From NCBI GenBank assembly GCA_005402585.1, contig BIFP01000035.1:462288-526287 (forward strand): a stretch of DNA of 64,000 bases, in the 5' to 3' direction. The position numbers and the translations under genes are program-made. How positions within the stretch are numbered: position 1 is the stretch's first letter; each line of letters opens with the position of its first letter. Below, piece after piece: positions 40,833 through 48,902 of the stretch. Source of the stretch: Micromonosporaceae bacterium KJ-029. Its GTDB lineage: Bacteria > Actinomycetota > Actinomycetes > Mycobacteriales > Micromonosporaceae. The notes beneath the pieces were generated by a model. It searched no databases and was not told the DNA's origin. It was given only the letters and a program-made list of their open reading frames with translations.

Positions 40833-41884
40833 CCGTCACCCTCTCGCCCCGGGCGTTGATGAGTCTGCTCGTGAATGGACCCAAAGCCGTGGACGTGCTG
40901 GAGACGGCGCTGGCCGTGGGACTGCTCGACGCGCTGGAGCCCGGACCCGTCCGTCTCGACGCGCTGGCCAACCGGTTCGGGGTGCTCCCGCTGCGGCTGT
41001 ACAAATTCCTCGACTGCGTCGAGAGCCTTGGCTTCCTGATGCGCGACGAGCCGTCCGACGACATCGGCGCGACCAGCTACCGGGCCGTGCCAGGGCTGCG
41101 CGACGCCGTCAACGCGGCCCTCGGCCCGGGCGCCATCGAGCGGGACCGGGATCGCTATCCCTGGCGGCAGTTGCAGGGCCGGCTCGCCGATAGCCTGCGC
41201 GGCGACGTGAGCATCGGTGACGACGGTTTCGCCTGGCCGCCGAAGACGGCCGCGCAGACCGCGGAGTTCGAGCGCAGCATGGCCCTCGGGCTGGGACCGG
41301 TGATGGAGACGGTACGTCGGCACGCGAGCCGCCTCTGGTCGGACCGGCACCGCCTGCTCGACGTCGGCGGCGGCGACGGGACACTCGCCGCACACATCCT
41401 CGACTCCGCGCCGGCCCTGCGGGCCGACGTGTACAACCTGCCGGCGGTGGCGCCGCTGGTGGAGGCCACCCGGGCCGCTTGCGGCCACCCGGATCGGTTG
41501 GGCTTCGTCGGGGGAGACTTCTTCGCCGACCCGCTGCCGCGGGGGTACGACGCGATCTCCTTCGTCCGGGTCCTGCACGACTGGCCCAACGCGGTGGCCC
41601 GCCAACTGCTGGAGCAGGCGTACGCGGCGTTGGAGCCCGGCGGGCTGCTGGTCATCTGTGAGGAGTTCCGTACCCCGGACCGGCTGGCCATGCAGTTCTT
41701 CTGGAGCTACTTCCTGATCGGCGTCGACAGCAGCGTCAGCCGCCTGCGCGAGGTGGAGTTCTACACGAAACTCCTCGCGGAGATCGGTTTTGGACAGGTG
41801 GCGGTGCTCCCCGGCGGATGGGAACTGGTCACCGCGTACAAGCCGCCCCTGGCCGGCAACGGACCCCTCACAACCACGCTGTGA
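40829..41884 (+). CDS. SAM methyltransferase, O-methyltransferase family 2
   Basis: 351 aa from GTG 40829, overlapping the PLP gene stop as GTGA. N-terminal winged dimerisation domain (about 10-95; LDALANRFGVLPLRLYKFLD) and C-terminal SAM domain with LLDVGGGDGTLAAHIL (motif I), GDFFADPLPRGYDAISFVRV and LHDWPNAVARQLLEQAYAAL. Relatives methylate phenols but also carbon in hydroxykynurenine- and tryptophan-derived antibiotics. Last gene of the TDO cassette; 155 bp separate it from the glycosyltransferase operon. Confidence 0.83.
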   Translation: MTVTLSPRALMSLLVNGPKAVDVLETALAVGLLDALEPGPVRLDALANRFGVLPLRLYKFLDCVESLGFLMRDEPSDDIGATSYRAVPGLRDAVNAALGPGAIERDRDRYPWRQLQGRLADSLRGDVSIGDDGFAWPPKTAAQTAEFERSMALGLGPVMETVRRHASRLWSDRHRLLDVGGGDGTLAAHILDSAPALRADVYNLPAVAPLVEATRAACGHPDRLGFVGGDFFADPLPRGYDAISFVRVLHDWPNAVARQLLEQAYAALEPGGLLVICEEFRTPDRLAMQFFWSYFLIGVDSSVSRLREVEFYTKLLAEIGFGQVAVLPGGWELVTAYKPPLAGNGPLTTTL

Positions 41885-42039
41885 GGGAACGATCCGTCAT
41901 AGGTCAGTCCGGCGGCACGCTGGTCGGCGTCGCGGGTCGGCTCCGCCGATCCTGGCCGTGGGTAATCCAGATCAGTTACAGAAAGCGTTGACGTATTGAT
42001 TGTTACCGTCTTCCCGCCGACGTTCTAAGGGGGAGTTCG

Positions 42040-43278
42040 GTGACCATACTCTCGCCGGCGGCGGGCCCTCGGTCTGATCGCCGGTCCGGTGTGGTGCTAC
42101 CCGCGACCGCGCTGCTGATGCTGCCGGTGCTGGTGGCCGCGGCGGCGGTCGTCGTGCATCGCAGCACCGGCCGGTTCTGGGGCGACCTTGCCGTCTACCG
42201 GGCGGCCGCGGTCGCCGCCGCCGGAGGCGACGGGAGGCTCTACGACGTCACCCACCAGGGTGCGGACGGCATCGTGCTGGGCTTCACGTACCCGCCGTTC
42301 GCCGCGCTGCTGCTGCAACCGCTGGCGTACGTCGACGTGTCGACCGGGATCGGGATCTGGTCGCTGGCCTCTGTCGTCGCGCTGGCGGCCGTGGTCCGCG
42401 CGTCGCTGCGGGCTGCCGGGGCGGGTACCGGCGCGGGTGCCGTTCTGCTGGGCACGGTCGCGGTGTTGCCGGTCTTCCCGGTGGCCGGTCACCTTCAGGT
42501 CGGCCAGGTGGGCCTGTTCCTGATGCTGATCCTGTTGCTGGATCTGACCGGCGAACCCGGCAGTCGCTGGCGTGGTCTGGGTGTGGGCATCGCCGCCGGG
42601 ATCAAGCTGACTCCGCTGATCTTCGTGGTGTACCTGCTCTGCCTGCGCCGATGGCGGGCGGCGGGGGTGGCGCTGGCCGGATTCGCCGGCACCGTCGGGC
42701 TCGGCTTCGCGTGGCGGCCGGTCGACTCGGTCCGGTTCTGGGGCGGGGGTCTGTTCGACACCGCCCGGGTCACCGGTGATCCCCGTACGGTGCTGAACCA
42801 GTCGCTGCACGGTGCGCTGGCCCGCCTCGGCGACACCGCCGACGTACGTGCCGTCTGGCTGCCGGTGGCGGTGCTGACGGCGGTGGCCGGAATCGTGGTC
42901 GCGGTCCGGTGTGTCCGGGCAGGTGACCAGGTTCTCGGCGTGCTGGCCTGCGCGACGACCGGCCTGCTCGTGTCGCCGGTTTCCTGGCACCACCACTGGG
43001 TGTGGTGCGTACCGGCCCTGGTGCTGCTGGTGGTGCGGGGCCGGCGGGCCGGTGACCGGGTCGCGGTCGTTGCCGGGGCGCTGCTCTGGACCGGGTTCGT
43101 GGCCAGCGCCGCCTGGACGCTCGTCGGGCTGCGCGGCGCGGATCTGCACTTCCGGGGCTGGGAGTTGCTGCACACCAACCTGTACGTGCTGGTCGGGTTC
43201 GTGGCGCTGGGCTGGCTGGCGCTGCGCCCGAGCGGCGGACGGGCCGGCGTCGACGGCACCGAGGGGTGGGTCCGGTGA
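42040..43278 (+). CDS. GT87-family (DUF2029) polyprenyl-phosphate-dependent glycosyltransferase
   Basis: 412 aa from GTG 42040 with AAGGGGGA upstream. About ten hydrophobic segments of the GT-C type; the early FWGDLAVYRAAA with its Asp, then DVTHQGADGIVLGFTYPPF (the FTYPP motif typical of GT87), GQVGLFLMLILLLDL, IKLTPLIFVVYLL and SPVSWHHHWVWCVPALV. Family members use polyprenyl-phosphate mannose or similar donors on the outer membrane face. First gene of a four-gene run with GTGA overlaps. Confidence 0.85.
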   Translation: MTILSPAAGPRSDRRSGVVLPATALLMLPVLVAAAAVVVHRSTGRFWGDLAVYRAAAVAAAGGDGRLYDVTHQGADGIVLGFTYPPFAALLLQPLAYVDVSTGIGIWSLASVVALAAVVRASLRAAGAGTGAGAVLLGTVAVLPVFPVAGHLQVGQVGLFLMLILLLDLTGEPGSRWRGLGVGIAAGIKLTPLIFVVYLLCLRRWRAAGVALAGFAGTVGLGFAWRPVDSVRFWGGGLFDTARVTGDPRTVLNQSLHGALARLGDTADVRAVWLPVAVLTAVAGIVVAVRCVRAGDQVLGVLACATTGLLVSPVSWHHHWVWCVPALVLLVVRGRRAGDRVAVVAGALLWTGFVASAAWTLVGLRGADLHFRGWELLHTNLYVLVGFVALGWLALRPSGGRAGVDGTEGWVR

Positions 43279-44324
43279 GGGTGTCGGTGGTGGTACCCAA
43301 CTACAACAAGGAGCGGACGCTGCGCGACTGCCTGTCGGCGGTCTACGCCCAGACCGCACCGCCGGCCGAGGTGATCGTCGTCGACGACGCGAGCACCGAC
43401 CGGTCCCGGCGGATCGCGGCCGAGTTCCCCTGCACGGTGCTGGCCTTCCCGGTCAACCGGGGCGTGTCGGCGGCCCGTAACGCCGGTGCGGCCCGGGCGA
43501 CCGGGGACGTGTTGTTCTTCGTCGACTCGGACATCGCCCTGGCGCCCGGCGCGCTGGCCGCCGCGGTACGCACCCTCGATGCGTACCCGGACTGCGGTGT
43601 CGTGCAGGGCATCTACGATCTGCGTCCGCTCTACGACGACGGCCCGGTCGAGGCGTACAAGACGTTGTTCGAGCACTTCTGGCGACGTCGGGCCACCGGG
43701 GTGACGGCAACCACGATGTTCGCGCTCACCGCCGTGCCCAAGGCCGTCTTCGAACTGGTCGGCGGCTTCGACGAGCGGCTGCGTGACGCCGAGGACGTGG
43801 AGTTCGGCACGCGGCTGCCCCAGCGGTACGAGATCCGGGTGAGCGATGAGATGGTCGGTCGCCACGACGACGTGGATCGGCTGCGGCCGTACCTGTCGGA
43901 GTTGTTCCGCCGCGCGGTGACGTACGCCGGTGCCGTCGTCGCCGCCCGCTGGGACCGTCCTGCCGCCGGGCCGGGCGGCGGGGCGGGTGGCGAGGGGCGG
44001 ACCCCGCACCGGGTCGACCTCGGGTCGGTGCTCGGCATGGTCTCCAGTGGGCTGACCGTGGGCACCGCGCCGCTGATCCTGCTGTCCCCCTGGTTGGCCG
44101 CGCTGCCGGTGGCCCTGGTCGCCGCCTTCGTGGTGTCGGACCGGGAGCTGCTGGCGTTCGCGTTGCGGCATCGCGGGCCGCGGTTTCTGCTCTTCGCCGC
44201 CGGCCTGCGGTGGCTCACGCATCTCACGGAGTTCGTCGGGATGGGGCTGGGGGTGTCCGCCGCGCTGCTGCGGAGGGTCCGCGCCAGGGGGTCCCGGCCG
44301 GTCACCGTGGAGTCGCGCCGGTGA
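43275..44324 (+). CDS. Family 2 glycosyltransferase (copy 1)
   Basis: 349 aa from GTG 43275, overlapping the previous stop; GTG 43266 is also in frame. GT-A fold: VSVVVPNYNKERTLRDCLSA, VIVVDDASTDRSRR and the DxD-like VDSDIALAPGA (about 75-85). A second conserved block is VVQGIYDLRPLYDDGPVEAY with RDAEDVEFGTRL near 175. Two membrane segments near the C-terminus (about 255-310). It belongs with the copies at 47723, 52298 and 53308. Donor and acceptor unknown; C-terminal helices suggest a membrane lipid acceptor. Confidence 0.87.
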   Translation: MRVSVVVPNYNKERTLRDCLSAVYAQTAPPAEVIVVDDASTDRSRRIAAEFPCTVLAFPVNRGVSAARNAGAARATGDVLFFVDSDIALAPGALAAAVRTLDAYPDCGVVQGIYDLRPLYDDGPVEAYKTLFEHFWRRRATGVTATTMFALTAVPKAVFELVGGFDERLRDAEDVEFGTRLPQRYEIRVSDEMVGRHDDVDRLRPYLSELFRRAVTYAGAVVAARWDRPAAGPGGGAGGEGRTPHRVDLGSVLGMVSSGLTVGTAPLILLSPWLAALPVALVAAFVVSDRELLAFALRHRGPRFLLFAAGLRWLTHLTEFVGMGLGVSAALLRRVRARGSRPVTVESRR

Positions 44325-45322
44325 AGGGCCGCTGGTGGCGGCTGGTCAACCGCGCGTTCACCGTCGTCTTCGTGGTGGCCCTGACCGTCGGTCTGGTGCT
44401 GTTCGTACGCGCCCAGGACTGGGCGCCCGTGGCGACGTTGGCCAGCCAACTGGACCCGTGGCGGGTGGGTGCCGCCCTGGTCGCCGCACTGCTCGTCAAC
44501 GCCGTCGGGTTGCTGCTGGGGCTTGCCTCCTGGCGGGCACTGTTCGTCGATCTCGGTGCGCCGGTCGACCGGTGGACCGCGTACCGGCTGTTCTTCGTGG
44601 GGTTCCTGGCCAAGTTCGTTCCGGGCCGCTTCGTCGCCCTGCCGGTGCTGCTGCGGATGGGCAAGGAGATCGAGGTGGGGCCGGTCCGGCTGGCAGGGGT
44701 GTTCCTGCTCAGCTGGGCGGTGGTGGCGATGACCGGGACGACGGTCGCGCTGGCGGCTGGGCCGGCGCTGCTGTCGGGCGCCACCTGGTGGCTGCTGCTC
44801 GCCACGGTTCCGCTGGTCGTGCTCGTGGTCCGCCCGGATCTGCTCAACCGCGGGCTCGCCGTGGCCGCCCGGCTGCTGCACCGCCCGCCGCCGCAGGCCG
44901 TCGCCTCCCCGTCCGGCCTGCGTCGGGCCGTCGCCGCGCAGTCACTGTCCTGGTTCGTCTCCGGGCATCACCTGTGGCTGCTCGCGGTGGCCGCCGGCGC
45001 ACCGCCGCTACGGTCGTACCTGATCTGCGTGGCGGGGTTCGCCGCCGCCACCGTCGCCGGCCTGGCGGTGGTGGTCGCCCCGGACGGTCTGGGTGTACGC
45101 GAGGCGGTGCTGATGCTCGGACTGGCCACCGTGCTGCCGGTGGCCGTGGCCACACCGGTGGTGCTGATCAGCCGGCTGGTCTGCGCGCTCAGCGAGGTGG
45201 CCGTCGGCGGTGGAGGACTGCTGCTGGCCCAGTACATGCACCGGCGTCGGCTCCGGCACGGCCGGCACGTCGACGCCGGGCCGCAGCAGCGCCCGGTCGA
45301 GCGGCCGACACCGGTCGGCTGA
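44321..45322 (+). CDS. Integral membrane protein, lysylphosphatidylglycerol synthase TM / UPF0104 family
   Basis: 333 aa from GTG 44321, GTGA overlap with the glycosyltransferase. About eight membrane segments. Family features: FFVGFLAKFVPGRFVALPVL (about 91-110) and the Gly-rich VVVAPDGLGVREAVLMLGLA near 250. These flippase-like membrane domains occur with lipid-linked glycosyltransferases and without the synthetase domain of MprF. Probably moves or handles a lipid-linked intermediate in this cluster; inference. Confidence 0.8.
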   Translation: MKGRWWRLVNRAFTVVFVVALTVGLVLFVRAQDWAPVATLASQLDPWRVGAALVAALLVNAVGLLLGLASWRALFVDLGAPVDRWTAYRLFFVGFLAKFVPGRFVALPVLLRMGKEIEVGPVRLAGVFLLSWAVVAMTGTTVALAAGPALLSGATWWLLLATVPLVVLVVRPDLLNRGLAVAARLLHRPPPQAVASPSGLRRAVAAQSLSWFVSGHHLWLLAVAAGAPPLRSYLICVAGFAAATVAGLAVVVAPDGLGVREAVLMLGLATVLPVAVATPVVLISRLVCALSEVAVGGGGLLLAQYMHRRRLRHGRHVDAGPQQRPVERPTPVG

Positions 45323-45387
45323 CCGTGGCCCCCGCGAGCGTTCCCAGCCGCCGGATTGGACGTCGGCGGAGAGAGGTCGGTGACATC

Positions 45388-46011
45388 GTGTCGAAACTGA
45401 GGATGATCGCAGGGCGGATCGGTGCACCGGTCCGGGCGCTGGTGCGGCGCAGCCCACGGCTGAACGCGGCGCTCTGGGACACCCAGTACGCGCTGGGTTT
45501 CTGGGGGTACCTCGACGAGGCCGGCGACGGGGCCATGCCGCTGTCGCTGATCGAGACGTGGGCTCCGCACCCGAAGATCCTCGACCTGGGCTGCGGCACC
45601 AGCGCCAACCTCGCGCTCTCGCCCGGCCGGTACCGGCACTACCACGGGGTGGACATCAGCCGCCGGGCGATCGAGACCGCCCGGTCGCTCAACCGACCGG
45701 ACGCGTCGTACGCGGTGGCCGACATCCGGGCGTACGTCCCACCGGACCGGTACGACGCCGTCCTGCTGCGCGAGGTCATCTACTACCTCTCCGTGGCGGA
45801 GGCGGCCGACCTGCTGCGCCGGTTGCCGGGGCTGCTCACCACGCGGGGCAGGATTCTGGTGCAGATCTACGACGTGCAGCGGTCCCGGCAGTTCGTGGAG
45901 GTGATCCGGGACTGCGGACTCGACGTCGCCACCTGGCTGCCGCCGGAGGCCGGCGACGGCGCCTCCGATGCCTTCTTCGTCCTCGCTCCCGCCGCCGTCG
46001 CGGAGTCCTGA
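45388..46011 (+). CDS. Small class I SAM-dependent methyltransferase
   Basis: 207 aa from GTG 45388 (AGAGG 11 nt upstream). KILDLGCGTSANLALSP is motif I, YHGVDISRRAIETARSLN follows, then ADIRAYVPPDRYDAVLLREV and a methyltransferase 11/23-like end. Fourth in the rightward run and convergent with the BTAD regulator after 7 bp. Acceptor unknown: sugar, lipid-linked intermediate or aromatic unit. Confidence 0.82.
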   Translation: MSKLRMIAGRIGAPVRALVRRSPRLNAALWDTQYALGFWGYLDEAGDGAMPLSLIETWAPHPKILDLGCGTSANLALSPGRYRHYHGVDISRRAIETARSLNRPDASYAVADIRAYVPPDRYDAVLLREVIYYLSVAEAADLLRRLPGLLTTRGRILVQIYDVQRSRQFVEVIRDCGLDVATWLPPEAGDGASDAFFVLAPAAVAES

Positions 46012-46018
46012 CCGTCGC

Positions 46019-46825
46019 TCAGACCGGGACGCGCCGCTCCCACCACGGCCACACGGTCACCGGTTCGCTGCGCAGCAGCCGGCGATGCAGATCCTGGAGC
46101 CGGTGTCCCGGTTCCACCCCGAGCCGGTCGGCCAGGGTGGTCCGGGCGTCCTGGAAGGCGGTGAGCGCCTCGGCCCGCCGGGAGGTCTGCCCGAGCGCGA
46201 TGAGCAGCAGTTCCCACAGCCGCTCCCGCATCGGGTGCTCGGCGAGCATCCAGCGTAGTTCGGCGACGACGTTCTCGATGTCACCGAGCAGGAGCCGCAC
46301 GCCGGTCACCTCTTCCAGCGCGTCCTGGCGCAGCTCGGCCAGTCGGATCCGTTCGGCCTCGGCCAGCGGGCCGGTGGCCTCGTGCAGCGCCCGACCGGTC
46401 CAGCGGGTGAGGCCCCGCTGGAAGAGGTAGAGCGAACGGGGCAGGTCCGCCTGGGATCGGGCCGCGCGGGCGTTGCGCACGTCCTGCTCGAAGCGGACGG
46501 TGTCCACCGCGTCGGCCGGGATGTCGAGGGTGTAACCCGGTCGGGTGGAGCGGAGCACCCGGGCCAGGGCCGGCCGGTGGCCGGGCGGTTCGAGCGCTCG
46601 GCGCAACCGGCCGATGTAGGTGTGCACCATGTTCTCCACCGAGTCGGGCCGCCGGCCGACCCAGATCGCCTCGACGATCTGGGCGACCGACATCACCATG
46701 CCGCTGCGCATCGCCAGCACCGCGAGGACTTCCCGTTGTCGGGGCGTACCCAGGTACAGCAGGGTGTCTCCCCGGCAGGCCCGCACCGGTCCCAGGAGCA
46801 GTATGGACAGTTCATCGTGCGACAT
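46019..46825 (-). CDS. BTAD/SARP-type transcriptional regulator
   Basis: 268 aa from ATG 46825. N-terminal OmpR-type winged helix (about 5-100; LGTPRQREVLAVLAMRSGMV, ENMVHTYIGRLRRALEP) and bacterial transcriptional activator domain (about 105-255; RFEQDVRNARAARSQADLPR; HPMRERLWELLLIALGQTSR). No ATPase part, so this is a short SARP like ActII-ORF4. SARPs are pathway-specific activators of actinobacterial secondary metabolism, and this one lies inside the glycosyltransferase cluster. An open frame to 47047 would extend into the deacetylase gene. Confidence 0.9.
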   Translation of the reverse strand: MSHDELSILLLGPVRACRGDTLLYLGTPRQREVLAVLAMRSGMVMSVAQIVEAIWVGRRPDSVENMVHTYIGRLRRALEPPGHRPALARVLRSTRPGYTLDIPADAVDTVRFEQDVRNARAARSQADLPRSLYLFQRGLTRWTGRALHEATGPLAEAERIRLAELRQDALEEVTGVRLLLGDIENVVAELRWMLAEHPMRERLWELLLIALGQTSRRAEALTAFQDARTTLADRLGVEPGHRLQDLHRRLLRSEPVTVWPWWERRVPV

Positions 46826-47009
46826 CAGGTGTCTCCCACCCAGCTCAGCCGGGGTGTCACGATCCGGCGCGGCACTTTTCGACGACTCTGTCCGGGCACC
46901 GGACACCCACTGCGTCGGGGGCGGATCGGCACGACCGGTGAATCGACGGGTTGACGTGTGGTCGGCGGCTCCTCCGTGCCCGGGAAGGCCATCGCGGCGT
47001 CCACGGCAG

Positions 47010-47726
47010 CTACCGCTGGTCCGGGACGGTGACAAAGCGGAGCCCACGGTCGGTCAGCCGCGGGAGCACCTCGGCCAGGGCCGCGAGGGTCTGCGACCGG
47101 TCGCCGCCGCCGTCGTGACAGAGCATGATCTGCCCGGGTCGGGTGCGCGACAGCGTCCGGACGATCCGGGGGACGCCGGGACTGCGCCAGTCGCTGGGGT
47201 TCACCGTCCAGTCGACCGGGGTGAGGCCGAGCGCGGCGGTGCTCCGCAGGACTGCCGGCGACCAGTTGCCGCCAGGCGCGCGGAACAGTCGCGGCGTGAC
47301 GCCGATGGCGTCCTCGATCTCTTGCTGGGTGTGCGCGATCTCCGCCCGGACCTCCTGCCGGCTGAGTGCGGCGAACGGCTGCGGGTGCGACATCGAGTGG
47401 TTTCCGATCAGATGGCCGGCGGCCTGCACCTGGCGGGCCAGGTCCGGCCGCTTCCGTACCTGGTCGCCGATGAGGAAGAACGTCGCCCGCACTTGGTGCC
47501 GGTGGAGCAGGTCGAGCAGCGCCGGGGTCCATCTGGGGTGCGGGCCGTCGTCGACGGTGAGCGCGATCTCCTCGCCGGGCAGCCCGAACGCCGGCCAGTG
47601 CGGGCCGCCGGGTGCGGGACGACGGCGCAGCGCCTGCCGGCCGCGGTAGGCGAAGAGCAGGTAGTGCAGTGTCTGTGCGTGCAGGTGCGAGCAGAGCCGG
47701 GTGACGGGTCCTCGGCGGCGGCTCAT
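47010..47726 (-). CDS. Polysaccharide deacetylase (NodB domain)
   Basis: 238 aa from ATG 47726, overlapping the upstream glycosyltransferase stop by ATGA. NodB motifs: IALTVDDGPHPRWTPALLDL (metal Asp-Asp), HLIGNHSMSHPQPF (H-x4-H), RLFRAPGGNWSP, TPVDWTVNPSDW and IMLCHDGGGDRSQT (catalytic His). It removes N-acetyl groups from a sugar. The first 45 residues include a short hydrophobic stretch but no clean signal peptide. It would act on the product of the paired family 2 glycosyltransferase. Confidence 0.88.
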   Translation of the reverse strand: MSRRRGPVTRLCSHLHAQTLHYLLFAYRGRQALRRRPAPGGPHWPAFGLPGEEIALTVDDGPHPRWTPALLDLLHRHQVRATFFLIGDQVRKRPDLARQVQAAGHLIGNHSMSHPQPFAALSRQEVRAEIAHTQQEIEDAIGVTPRLFRAPGGNWSPAVLRSTAALGLTPVDWTVNPSDWRSPGVPRIVRTLSRTRPGQIMLCHDGGGDRSQTLAALAEVLPRLTDRGLRFVTVPDQR

Positions 47727-48724
47727 CGGGACGTCTTCACGGTGGTGGCCCGGGTCGGCCCGAAGTCGCGGTCGGCGAGGTGACGCAACCCGCCCACGAC
47801 GGCTCCGGTGACGACGGCGAGTTGGACCAGTAGGTGCACGCCGAAGAAGAAGCCCGCGAACGCGGGCCCGCGCCGACGCAGGACGAACCGCAGCAGACCG
47901 GGTTCGGCGACCGTGAACAACACGAAGAACAACAGGGACAGCACCGGCCAGCCGCCAGTGAGCAGCGCCGCCGGCAGGGCCGCCGGCACCATCGTCGCGG
48001 TGAGCAGGCCCGCCACGGTGTTGGCGCGGATGCCGGCCGGCCCGCGTTCGGCCAGGGCCACCGGGATCAGCAGCTGCGAGCGGCGGAACTGTTTGCGCAG
48101 TAGTGCGCCGAGCCGACTGTCGTCGTCGTGCCGGCAGACCACGGTGTCGGTGAGGACGATGCCGTACCGGTCGCCCATCCGGTCGCCGAGTTCCACGTCC
48201 TCGGAGGCGCGCAGCTTCTCGTCGAAGAGGCCGACCGAGGTGAAGACCTCGCGCCGGATGAGGCAGACCGCGAAGAGGGTGGTGCGTACCCGCCCGACGT
48301 TGCGCAGCCGCCAGTAGTGTCCGTGCAGCAGCCGGTACGCCTCGACCGGGCCGTCGTCGATCAGTGGTTCGAGCGCGTAGATGCCGTGTACGCAGGCGAC
48401 GTCCGGCTGGTCGCGGAGGATGGCGAGGGCATTTCCCAACGCGTCCGGTTCCGGTGCGCAGTCGGAGTCGAGGAAGAAGATCAGCTCGCCGGTGCTGGCC
48501 TGGATGCCGCGGTTGCGGGCGGCGGCGGGCCCGGCGTTCTGGTCGGTGACCAACAGCCGGCACGGGAACCGCTGCGCGATCGTGCGGGTGTCGTCGGTGC
48601 TGGCGTCGTCGACGACGATGACCTCGGTCACCGGGTGTCGCTGCCGGTAGATCGCCTCAAGGCACGCTCCCAGGGTCTTCGAGCTGTTGTGGGTGGGAAC
48701 GATGACCGACACCGTCGGCGGCAT
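47723..48724 (-). CDS. Family 2 glycosyltransferase (copy 2)
   Basis: 333 aa from ATG 48724. GT-A motifs TVSVIVPTHNSSKTLGACLE, VIVVDDASTDDT and IFFLDSDCAPEPDALG; the block VHGIYALEPLIDDGPVEAYR is close to copy 1 (VQGIYDLRPLYDDGPVEAYK). Two or three C-terminal membrane helices (about 245-325). It heads a leftward operon with the deacetylase and is divergent from the class III aminotransferase gene across 178 bp. Confidence 0.87.
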   Translation of the reverse strand: MPPTVSVIVPTHNSSKTLGACLEAIYRQRHPVTEVIVVDDASTDDTRTIAQRFPCRLLVTDQNAGPAAARNRGIQASTGELIFFLDSDCAPEPDALGNALAILRDQPDVACVHGIYALEPLIDDGPVEAYRLLHGHYWRLRNVGRVRTTLFAVCLIRREVFTSVGLFDEKLRASEDVELGDRMGDRYGIVLTDTVVCRHDDDSRLGALLRKQFRRSQLLIPVALAERGPAGIRANTVAGLLTATMVPAALPAALLTGGWPVLSLLFFVLFTVAEPGLLRFVLRRRGPAFAGFFFGVHLLVQLAVVTGAVVGGLRHLADRDFGPTRATTVKTSR

Positions 48725-48820
48725 GACGAGCACCTCAACGGGGTGTTGGATAATGCGCGGAGGAATTGACCGGCAGCAATTGTGTTGTGCCTCGACCAAG
48801 TTATCGAGCGGCCACCCGCC

Positions 48821-48853
48821 ACGCAAGGGTTGCCTTGCGTAGTCAAGGTTGCA
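48821..48853. promoter_or_regulatory. Inverted and direct repeats in the divergent cluster promoter
   Basis: ACGCAAGG-GTTG-CCTTGCGT (48821-48840) is a perfect 8-bp inverted repeat. CAAGGGTTGC (48824-48833) and CAAGGTTGCA (48844-48853) form a near-direct repeat. SARP proteins bind direct repeats, so this is a candidate target of the regulator at 46019, serving both the leftward GT operon and the rightward aminotransferase operon. Confidence 0.45.
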
Positions 48854-48902
48854 TCCAGCGGCGGTTCAGGAAAGATAGCGGGGCAATAGATAGCGTCGCG
48901 AC

